A stretch of DNA of 7,567 nucleotides from Wenzhouxiangella sp. (GTDB lineage Bacteria; Pseudomonadota; Gammaproteobacteria; Xanthomonadales; Wenzhouxiangellaceae). Made by a program: the position numbers and the translations under genes. Shown piece by piece: positions 1 through 4,976 of the stretch (its first letter is position 1; each line of letters begins with the position of its first letter). The notes below the pieces were generated by a model, which was given only the letters and a program-made list of their open reading frames with translations, was not told the DNA's origin and searched no databases. Location of the stretch: the NCBI GenBank assembly GCA_007135355.1, contig SLJA01000143.1, positions 1 to 7,567 of the forward strand. Direction: 5' to 3'.

Positions 1-236
1 CCAACAACCCGGCGCTGGACTACAACCTGACCTCCACGGTGTTGTTTGACATCGAGGGTCGGTTTGACCTGACCGATCAGCTGCAGCTGGCCTTTGGTGC
101 CGATAACGTCCTGGACGAGTACCCGGACGCGGCCCCGATCGCGCTCAACACGACCGGCAATACGCCATTCTCCAACTTGTCGCCGTTTGGGCGTTCCGGC
201 CGCTTCATCTACGGTCGGGTTGTTTACAACTTCTAA
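1..236 (+). CDS. TonB-dependent outer-membrane receptor, C-terminal end (5' end outside the window)
   Basis: The frame is open from the left edge (first full codon at 3) to a TAA at 234-236 and gives the last 77 residues of a protein. Visible family marks are alternating polar/hydrophobic beta-strand stretches, the motif FGADNVLDEYPD, typical of the last hairpins of a TonB-dependent receptor barrel, and a final strand GRFIYGRVVYNF ending in phenylalanine, the usual C-terminal signal for outer-membrane barrel assembly by the BAM complex. Such receptors import siderophores, vitamin B12, sugars or other large substrates using energy from TonB-ExbBD. The plug domain and TonB box are not in the window, so the substrate cannot be inferred. 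The gene is followed 28 bases after its stop by a strong terminator, so it is the last gene of its transcript. Confidence 0.88.
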   Translation, partial: NNPALDYNLTSTVLFDIEGRFDLTDQLQLAFGADNVLDEYPDAAPIALNTTGNTPFSNLSPFGRSGRFIYGRVVYNF

Positions 237-264
237 GACCGGCGTTCAAACAAGCCGCAAGGCG

Positions 265-298
265 GGCCGTGATTCCTCGAGGAATCACGGCCTTTTTT
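265..298 (+). terminator. Rho-independent terminator of the TonB receptor gene; group II intron target
   Basis: Bases 265-276 and 281-292 form a perfect 12-bp inverted repeat around the loop TCGA, which is itself palindromic, so the whole 28 nt reads the same on both strands. Six T residues follow at 293-298. This is a textbook intrinsic terminator for plus-strand transcription. On the minus strand no T-tract follows the stem, so it should terminate poorly in that direction. The group II intron begins at 300, just beyond the T-tract, as expected for introns that recognise terminator stems. Confidence 0.93.
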
Positions 299-527
299 GG
301 TGCGCCAGGCATGGCGCGAAGCGTCATGACCTGGCGCTTTCAACCGTGGAGGGAAACCGAAGCGGGAAGTGGCGAGGGGGTGGAAGTCCCCTGGGGACCC
401 TGATGACCGGGAACCCCGACCGGAACGGCAAGGGTTTTCACCGCGAGGTGAAGTCTAAAGGAAGCCGAATGGGAAGCTCCGGCCCGAGGAACACGAACTG
501 CATATAAGGCACAAGGCCCGGCAAGCG

Positions 528-546
528 GCGAGGCGGCCAAATTCGC
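528..546 (+). other. Candidate EBS1 loop of the intron
   Basis: GCGA at 528-531 can pair with TCGC at 543-546, leaving an 11-nt loop that contains CAAA at 538-541. CAAA is complementary to TTTG at 296-299, the last four bases of the 5' exon. An exon-binding site 1 in a domain I loop pairing with a T-rich IBS1 is expected for class C introns. The match is only four base pairs and the secondary structure was not modelled, so this is a candidate. Confidence 0.35.
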
Positions 547-879
547 ACGAACCGCATAGGTCATCCGGAACTGGGACGTGTAGATGCAGCGGGTAGGTGG
601 AGCGAACGTCACGCGTCTTACCCTGGGAGGTCTGTATGCCTGCCTTAGGGCTAGTGTCGCCGAGAGGCGATGCGATGGGTGTGCAGAAGTCAGCAGAGGC
701 CATAGTAGTCGGGTGCGCACCCTGACGAAGGGCCGAACAGGAAGTGCCGATTCGGCACCGAGGACTCGATGCCTGATGGAGTTGCAGATGACCGGGCTGA
801 GACGCCCGGACGCGCTGAGGAGAGCGGCGGCGGAACCGCTGGGGTACTTGGCTGCGCGCAACAAGCAGACACGGCGTCC

Positions 880-884
880 GGAGG
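880..884 (+). promoter_or_regulatory. Ribosome binding site of the maturase gene
   Basis: GGAGG lies 10 nt before the ATG at 895. In-frame ATGs at 904 and 910 are too far from it to compete, so it supports 895 as the start. Confidence 0.7.
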
Positions 885-894
885 AAGTTAGCCG

Positions 895-2172
895 ATGAGT
901 AGCATGCCGATGGTTCTTGAGGCGGTGGTGTGCCGCGAGAACATGCAACGAGCGTGGCAACGCGTGCGCAGTAATCGAGGAGCGGCTGGTGTCGATGGAC
1001 GCACCATTGACCAAACTGCCGAACGATTACGCGACGACTGGCCACGGATCCGTGGGGAGCTTCTGGCAGGACGTTACCAGCCGCAACCGGTTCGACGGGT
1101 GGATATTCCGAAGCCGGATGGCGGGATGCGCATGCTGGGTATTCCCACGGTCACCGACCGCCTGATCCAGCAGGCGATCGCCCAGGTTCTACAGCCTCAC
1201 TTTGATCCGACCTTCTCGGCGTCGAGCTTTGGCTACCGGCCAGGCAGGAGCGCGAAGGATGCGGTCAAGCGGGTGCGTGATCACATTGCAGCGGGCAACC
1301 GCTGGATGGTGGACATGGACTTGGCGAAGTTCTTTGATCGGGTCAACCACGACGTGCTGATGGCGCGTCTGGCGCGCCGGATCGAGGACAAGCGACTGCT
1401 GGGTCTGATCCGTCGCTATCTTCAGGCGGGTCTGATGGCCGGCGGGCTGGTCAGCCCGCGCCGGGAGGGCACCCCGCAGGGTGGCCCGCTGTCTCCGTTG
1501 CTGTCGAACATCCTGCTGGATGATCTGGACAAGGCGCTGGAGCGTCGGGGTCACGCCTTTGTCCGGTATGCCGATGACTGTTCGATTTTCGTGCGGTCCA
1601 AGCGATCGGGTGAGCGGGTGTTGGCCTCGGTGGGGCGCTTCCTTGAGCAGCGTCTCCGGCTACAGGTCAACCAGGCAAAGAGTGCTGTGGCCAGGCCTTG
1701 GGAGCGCAGCTTCCTGGGCTATACGGTCACCTGGCATCACCAGCCTCGGTTGAAGGTGGCCCCACACGCGGTTCTGCGTTGTCGTCAAAAGATCAAGACG
1801 ATGCTACGGGCTGCACGTGGACGTCGTCTGGACCGGGTCTGTTCGGATCTACGTCGGGTCCTGATCGGCTGGCTGAATTACCTCAGTCTGGCCGAGGTAC
1901 GATCGACCTTCGAAGTGCTGGACGGCTGGTTACGTCGCCGCCTGCGCGCCATTATCTGGCGTCAGTGGAAGCGGCCAGCCACCCGGCGGCGTCGGTTGAT
2001 CGAACGCGGACTGGATGCGGATCGGGCCTGGAAGTCCGCGGTCAACGGTCGCCGTCCCTGGTGGAACGCCGGCGCAAGCCACATGAACCAGGCGATCCCG
2101 ACCCGTTTCCTGCGCTCAACTGGTCTCGTGAGCCTCGTCGAGGAACATCGGAAGCTATCGTGTGCTTACTGA
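895..2172 (+). CDS. ltrA: Group II intron reverse transcriptase/maturase
   Basis: The 425-aa protein helps the intron RNA fold and splice, then copies it into DNA at the new site. Reverse transcriptase blocks run in order: RGAAGVDG (28-35), IPKPDGGMRMLGIPTVTDR (71-89), FGYRPGRSAKDAV (112-124), the first catalytic aspartate in VDMDLAKFFDRVNHD (139-153), GTPQGGPLSPLLSNILL (192-208), the YADD active site at 225-228, and a thumb-proximal WERSFLGYTV (269-278). The maturase domain X follows at about 297-360 (IGWLNYL at 324-330), then the conserved tail PWWNAGASHMN (388-398). No HNH endonuclease or zinc-binding cysteines follow, as in class C maturases, which are thought to prime from nascent replication DNA. 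All catalytic residues are present and there is no frameshift. The stop codon overlaps the first bases of domain V. The symbol ltrA is the generic name for this family. Confidence 0.96.
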   Translation: MSSMPMVLEAVVCRENMQRAWQRVRSNRGAAGVDGRTIDQTAERLRDDWPRIRGELLAGRYQPQPVRRVDIPKPDGGMRMLGIPTVTDRLIQQAIAQVLQPHFDPTFSASSFGYRPGRSAKDAVKRVRDHIAAGNRWMVDMDLAKFFDRVNHDVLMARLARRIEDKRLLGLIRRYLQAGLMAGGLVSPRREGTPQGGPLSPLLSNILLDDLDKALERRGHAFVRYADDCSIFVRSKRSGERVLASVGRFLEQRLRLQVNQAKSAVARPWERSFLGYTVTWHHQPRLKVAPHAVLRCRQKIKTMLRAARGRRLDRVCSDLRRVLIGWLNYLSLAEVRSTFEVLDGWLRRRLRAIIWRQWKRPATRRRRLIERGLDADRAWKSAVNGRRPWWNAGASHMNQAIPTRFLRSTGLVSLVEEHRKLSCAY

Positions 2173-2206
2173 ACCGCCGTGGTACGGAACCGTATGCCCG
2201 GTGGTG
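2171..2206 (+). ncRNA. Intron domain V (catalytic hairpin)
   Basis: The lower stem pairs 2173-2179 (ACCGCCG) with 2199-2205 (CGGTGGT), including one G-T pair. An internal bulge follows, then an upper stem of 2183-2186 with 2191-2194 closed by a four-base loop. The metal-binding catalytic triad is CGC at 2175-2177, the variant known from class IIC introns rather than the AGC of most other classes. The hairpin starts inside the stop codon of the maturase gene (2170-2172). Confidence 0.85.
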
Positions 2207-2207
2207 T

Positions 2208-2241
2208 GGGAGGGCTGCCCCCGCAAGGGGGCACCCTACCC
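2208..2241 (+). ncRNA. Intron domain VI with branch-point adenosine
   Basis: GGGAGGG at 2208-2214 pairs with 2234-2241. The inner arm 2217-2222 pairs with 2227-2232 and is capped by a GCAA tetraloop (2223-2226). A2238 is left unpaired between the pairs 2210:2239 and 2211:2237, which is the expected place for the branch-point adenosine that attacks the 5' splice site. It is the seventh base from the 3' end (2244), matching the usual spacing. Confidence 0.85.
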
Positions 2242-2246
2242 GATTT

Positions 2247-2678
2247 CTAGCGGTCGATGATGATGTAAGGGTCGAGCGGCGGGCGCTGGTCGTTGCCTAG
2301 ATCGATCACCATATACTTGCAGCCTGGTGGACTGCACAGTTGGTCGGAGTCGTCGCGGATGCGCAGCCGATGGCTGGCGCGAACGTTGAACTGGTAGACT
2401 GGGCGGCCATTTCGGCTGACAAATGGGGTCTCTTCGGGGAAGACCACCAGGACGGGCTGGTTGCTCTCCCAGCTAACTTCCTGGCCGGGGCGAGCGCTCA
2501 GGGTTTCCACGTCCACGCGGGGTGAATGGGCTGGGTTCTCGGGCACCTCGATCCCGATCCCGCAACGCGGCGGACAGTTCTGGCGCGGGCCAGGCTGAGC
2601 CTGTGCGACCGCGGCACTCAGCCCCAGCGTCAAGGCGCATACGACAGCGAGGGGTGTGATAACGGCGTTTTCTTGCAT
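2247..2678 (-). CDS. Small secreted protein, possibly cupredoxin-like, function unknown
   Basis: The product is 143 aa. The start is ATG at 2676-2678, preceded by AGGA (2687-2690) with an 8-nt gap; this begins the protein with a clear signal peptide: a hydrophobic run at about 6-24, then AVAQAQ, with likely cleavage after an alanine near residue 24-27. A longer in-frame reading exists but would bury the signal and overlap the upstream gene. The mature part of about 115 aa has two cysteine pairs, CPPRC (35-39) and CSPPGC (115-120), suggesting disulfides in the periplasm. The pattern RPGQEVSW (63-70), a beta-rich middle and a PPLDPYIIID ending (133-142) recall cupredoxin-like beta sandwiches, but no full His-Cys-His-Met copper site is visible. 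The gene lies 64 bp downstream of the TolB-like/TPR gene on the same strand and is probably co-transcribed with it. Its stop is two bases from the intron's 3' end. Confidence 0.8.
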   Translation of the reverse strand: MQENAVITPLAVVCALTLGLSAAVAQAQPGPRQNCPPRCGIGIEVPENPAHSPRVDVETLSARPGQEVSWESNQPVLVVFPEETPFVSRNGRPVYQFNVRASHRLRIRDDSDQLCSPPGCKYMVIDLGNDQRPPLDPYIIIDR

Positions 2679-2742
2679 GGTGCGAATCCTGTTTTGGGTT
2701 GACGAAAGCAACCGCGAATGAACTGGCGGGTGCGCTTGGCGG

Positions 2743-4728
2743 TTACTGCGGTAAAGAGCTCTCCCGGGTCGTGTGCAGCGGGTCCTGATGGGCCGTGAGT
2801 GCGGCGAAGCGTGGATCGGCCCGCAGCAGCATTGCCGGCCAGCCGAGTTGCTCTGCGGCCTCAAGGTGGGCCAGGGCGGAGACTGGGTTGTCAAGGGTCA
2901 ACCAGGCCAGGGCCACGGTGCGGTGCGCCTGCGGCCCAAGGGACTCTCGTTTTTCCAGTCCCGCCAGTTCACGCGTTGCCTGCTCCGCTCGGCCCAGCCT
3001 GGCCAGTGCATGTGCCATGGTGGCCAGCGCCTCGTCATCGGCCGAGTTGATTTCCAGCCGTTGACGGGCCAGATCAATCGTTCTCAGATCATGCCGGTCG
3101 GCTTCCGCCTCGCGGCCGGCCTGCAGGCGCAGTGCATCGGCGAGAAAAGCCTGGTAGCGGAACTCGGCCGGACTCAACTCAGTGGCGACGCGGTACATGA
3201 CCTCTGCTTCCTCGTAGCGACCCGCCAGGAAATAGCTGGTGCCGGCATTGGAAAAAGCCGTGGGCGACGGCTGGCGATCGATCGCCGCGCGGAAGGCTTC
3301 GGCCGCGGCGTCGAATTCGCTTAGGTACAGCAGTGCGCCGCCCAGGTTGGAGTGCGAGCGGGCACTGTCCGGCTCCAGCCGGATCGCCTGTCTGAACTGC
3401 TCGGCAGCGGCGGCGAAATCGCCGCCGGCGAAGTAAAAGCCGCCCAGGTAGGAGTAGTTCCGCCACCAGGCAGGATCCAGCTCGATAGCGCGTCGGAAGT
3501 GTTCTTCGGCGGCCGGCCGCTGGCCGATCGCTTCCTGAACCAGGGCCATGCCCAGATGCGCCTGGCTGTCAGCCGCATCGATCACCAGCGCGGACTGCAT
3601 GGCGCTGAGAGCTTCCTCGTGTTGGCCCGTGCCGAGATATAGTCGACCCAGCGCAATCTGGGTTTCCGCGCGCTGCGCATCCTGCAGTCGGGCGCGCTCA
3701 CAGGTAGCCAGGGCTCGTTCGACATGGCGCGCCTGGCGAGTGGTTTCGTACTGCTGCCAGTGAGCGGTGCACAGGCCGGCATGGGCCAGGCCGAAAGCCG
3801 GATCACGGTCCAGCGCCAGGCGGAATTGCGTGATGGCCTGATCCGTGCTGTCTTCGGTCGGTTCCTGGCGCAGCAGCGCACGACCTTTGAGGTAGAGGTC
3901 GTAGGCGACCGGGTCGAGGGTTGGACGTTCGACGACGGTCTTGCCACCCAGCTGAATTTCAAGAACGGCGGCGATGGATCGGGAAATGCTGTCCTGCACG
4001 GCGAAGACATTGTCCAGGCGAGCATCGTAGGTCTGGCTCCAGAGCTGATGACCGGTCTGGCCATCGACCAGTCTTGCGCTGATCCGCACTTGATCGCCGA
4101 AGCGTCGCACGCTGCCTTCCAGCAGGGTGCCGACGCCCAGCAGGCGCGCGACTTCGCGCACATCGGCATCCGTATGGCGATAAGCGAAAGACGAAGTTCG
4201 GGCGATGACTTGCAGGCTGGGAATGCGCGCCAGGCTGTCCATGATCGCCTCGGCCATTCCATCGCTGAAGTAGGTCGAGTCCTGCTGCGGGCTCAAGTCA
4301 CTGAAAGGGAGAACGGCGATCGAGGGCGCGGCCCGGGTCGGCGGCTCGAGCACCGGATCGTTGGTCATCAGCAACCAGGCCAGAATCGCCAGCAGGCTCA
4401 CGATGATCACGTAATCGATCCAGCGACCGTTCCACTGAAAGGGCCTCTCTGGGCTCAGCGTGTCTTCGTCGGCCGGAGGCGTGCGGACGACGCCGCCGGG
4501 GGTGATGTCGTAAGCCCAGGCCAGCAGACCTGCAGCCGGGAGACCCAGCAGGGCCAGGACAACGAGCACCGAGAGCACCCAGTCCGGAGCGAACAAGGCG
4601 GGCAGGACGACATCCGCGATCTGCACCACGAACCAAGCGCTGATCGCATAAGCGCCCGTGGCGCGGTAAACATGGCGCCGCCGGAATTCCCAAAGCGTGC
4701 GGCTGAGCCACCGCCGCCTTGTCGCCAC
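2743..4728 (-). CDS. Membrane-anchored TolB-like/TPR protein
   Basis: The product is 661 aa with a GTG start at 4726-4728, chosen because GGGAGG (4734-4739) lies 5 nt upstream and because the frame's upstream ATG (4858-4860) would lie inside the predicted promoter. Domains in order: a basic N-terminus (RRRHVYR); three probable membrane helices at about 25-44, 50-73 and 104-121; a TolB-like domain (COG5616 type) at about 135-262 with SIAVLPFSDLS (136-146), DGMAEAIMDSL (156-166) and EGSVRRFGDQVRISARLVD (204-222); then helical TPR repeats from about 274 to 630, clearest as five consecutive units at about 354-521. It ends with LRADPRFAAL, a tail often seen in this family. With the positively charged N-terminus inside, three helices would place the TolB/TPR part in the periplasm; this is inference. 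The family is often labelled adenylate cyclase by transfer, but no cyclase catalytic domain is present. Probably a protein-protein scaffold of the envelope; partner and role unknown. Confidence 0.87.
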   Translation of the reverse strand: MATRRRWLSRTLWEFRRRHVYRATGAYAISAWFVVQIADVVLPALFAPDWVLSVLVVLALLGLPAAGLLAWAYDITPGGVVRTPPADEDTLSPERPFQWNGRWIDYVIIVSLLAILAWLLMTNDPVLEPPTRAAPSIAVLPFSDLSPQQDSTYFSDGMAEAIMDSLARIPSLQVIARTSSFAYRHTDADVREVARLLGVGTLLEGSVRRFGDQVRISARLVDGQTGHQLWSQTYDARLDNVFAVQDSISRSIAAVLEIQLGGKTVVERPTLDPVAYDLYLKGRALLRQEPTEDSTDQAITQFRLALDRDPAFGLAHAGLCTAHWQQYETTRQARHVERALATCERARLQDAQRAETQIALGRLYLGTGQHEEALSAMQSALVIDAADSQAHLGMALVQEAIGQRPAAEEHFRRAIELDPAWWRNYSYLGGFYFAGGDFAAAAEQFRQAIRLEPDSARSHSNLGGALLYLSEFDAAAEAFRAAIDRQPSPTAFSNAGTSYFLAGRYEEAEVMYRVATELSPAEFRYQAFLADALRLQAGREAEADRHDLRTIDLARQRLEINSADDEALATMAHALARLGRAEQATRELAGLEKRESLGPQAHRTVALAWLTLDNPVSALAHLEAAEQLGWPAMLLRADPRFAALTAHQDPLHTTRESSLPQ

Positions 4729-4733
4729 ACTTG

Positions 4734-4739
4734 CCTCCC
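4734..4739 (-). promoter_or_regulatory. Ribosome binding site deciding the GTG start of the TolB-like/TPR gene
   Basis: On the minus strand this reads GGGAGG, five bases before the GTG at 4728. It is the best Shine-Dalgarno match near the N-terminal coding region, and it puts the start just before the basic segment that precedes the first membrane helix, where related proteins usually begin. Confidence 0.7.
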
Positions 4740-4777
4740 GACGCCGCGCGTCGTATAGGCCCCCTTGGCTTATGCCA

Positions 4778-4812
4778 CCCGACTCACCGATTGGATCCCC
4801 GGGTGGGTCGGG
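4778..4812 (-). promoter_or_regulatory. Leader hairpin upstream of the TolB-like/TPR gene
   Basis: In the minus-strand RNA, CCCGACCCACC (4812 to 4802) pairs with GGTGAGTCGGG (4788 to 4778): ten of eleven positions match, with one A/C mismatch and a 13-nt loop. It sits between the predicted transcription start (around 4828) and the ribosome binding site (4739). No U-tract follows, so it is not an intrinsic terminator; it could affect mRNA stability or translation. A shorter alternative stem (4775-4780 with 4801-4806) would exclude it. Confidence 0.45.
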
Positions 4813-4905
4813 CCATGTGCGTCTATCGCTGCGCAGTATAGGCCGATTGCGCGGGATCACACAATCGATGGCTTGCTGTGCTGCAGTGGGAGAAGTTGCC
4901 GATTG
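4787..4905. repeat. Three CCGATTG heptamers at exact 56-bp spacing
   Basis: CCGATTG occurs at 4787-4793, 4843-4849 and 4899-4905, with starts exactly 56 bp apart, and an inverted CAATCG lies at 4862-4867. The DNA between copies is not similar, so this is not a tandem duplication. The middle copy and the inverted copy form the dyad over the promoter. They may be binding sites of one regulator, or coincidence. Confidence 0.35.
4835..4864 (-). promoter_or_regulatory. Candidate sigma70-like promoter of the TolB-like/TPR gene with overlapping dyad
   Basis: On the minus strand a -10 TATACT (4840-4835, five of six consensus bases) lies 18 bp downstream of a weak -35 TTGTGT (4864-4859, three of six). 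Transcription would start near 4828, giving a leader of about 100 nt before the GTG. A dyad CGATTG-N12-CAATCG (4844-4867) overlaps the -35 and the spacer, where a repressor or activator could bind. The weak -35 would fit regulated expression. Confidence 0.5.
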
Positions 4906-4935
4906 TTGACCCGGCGGCCACGGTAGGGGCGGCGA

Positions 4936-4976
4936 AGCGCGAGCAACGAATACCGTAGATGTTTCGTTGCCGCGCT
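4936..4976 (-). other. Long hairpin overlapping the valS stop codon
   Basis: AGCGCG (4936-4941) plus GCAACGAA (4943-4950) pair with TTCGTTGC (4963-4970) plus CGCGCT (4971-4976): 14 bp with one bulged A (4942) and a 12-nt loop. The arm includes two bases of the valS stop codon (4975-4977). On neither strand does a proper T-tract follow, so it is not a classic intrinsic terminator. It could protect the 3' end of valS mRNA or assist termination. The loop TACCGT (4951-4956) is complementary to ACGGTA at 4920-4925, which would allow a pseudoknot. Confidence 0.5.

Larger units (their letters stand above)
300..894 (+). ncRNA. Group II intron RNA upstream of the maturase (domains I-III and the start of domain IV)
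   Basis: This 595-nt stretch has no convincing protein gene; the reading frames that cross it on either strand look like chance products of GC-rich structured RNA. It begins GTGCG, and 302-309 can pair with 330-337 (8 bp), or alternatively 302-307 with 312-317 around GGCA. Stretches such as GAAGTCAGCAGAGGCCATAG near 684-703 and GAACAGGAAGTGCC near 735-748 resemble, from memory, conserved sequence of class C introns. Domain borders were not derived. Domain I is expected to carry the exon-binding sites, and domain IV to hold the maturase gene and the high-affinity maturase binding site. Confidence 0.8.
300..2244 (+). mobile_element. Complete group II intron, bacterial class C (IIC)-like, inserted after a terminator
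   Basis: A 1945-nt retroelement: a self-splicing RNA that encodes its own reverse transcriptase/maturase and spreads by target-primed reverse transcription. The 5' end is the canonical GTGCG at 300-304, directly after TTTTTTG of a terminator. The 3' end is set by a domain V at 2171-2206, a domain VI at 2208-2241 with a bulged adenine at 2238 seven nucleotides from the end counting inclusively, and a terminal CGAT at 2241-2244. Class C assignment rests on the insertion site just after a terminator stem, the CGC triad in domain V, and a maturase that lacks an HNH endonuclease domain. All visible parts are intact, so the element could be active. Predicted empty site: TTTTTTG joined to TTCTAGCG. 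Boundaries could be off by one or two bases. Confidence 0.92.

Noticed and set aside
94..507. Plus-strand frame of 137 codons running from the receptor gene through the terminator into the intron
   Set aside because: It is out of frame with the receptor, crosses a terminator and an intron boundary, and has no family resemblance.
340..1045. Two long overlapping minus-strand frames (224 and 196 codons) across the intron 5' region
   Set aside because: They lie antisense to structured intron RNA and the start of the maturase, are rich in R, S, P and H, and show no domain or credible ribosome site.
895..2172. Reverse transcriptase as part of a defence system (DRT, retron, Abi or CRISPR-associated RT)
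   Set aside because: The maturase domain X and the conserved tail after it, together with intact intron ends and domains V and VI on both sides, identify it as a group II intron protein.
1698..2300. Plus-strand 200-codon frame overlapping the maturase end and the intron 3' boundary
   Set aside because: It is a shifted frame of the maturase that continues through domains V and VI into antisense of the next gene; no real protein features.
2710..2744. Inverted repeat AACCGC / GCGGTT between the two minus-strand genes
   Set aside because: Only 6 bp with a 23-nt loop and no T-tract; too weak to call a terminator, so the two genes are still treated as one likely transcript.
2679..2894. Upstream extension of the small secreted protein to 215 aa
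   Set aside because: It would overlap the end of the TolB-like/TPR gene and place about 72 unstructured residues before an obvious signal peptide that has its own ribosome site.
2743..4728. Adenylate cyclase annotation often given to similar proteins
   Set aside because: No class III cyclase catalytic domain is present; only membrane helices, a TolB-like domain and TPRs are visible.
3724..4758. Open frame of 344 codons on the plus strand, antisense to the TolB-like/TPR gene
   Set aside because: It mirrors a well-supported coding gene in high-GC DNA, has no recognisable domain, and its composition (many Q, R, H and G) is typical of an antisense shadow.
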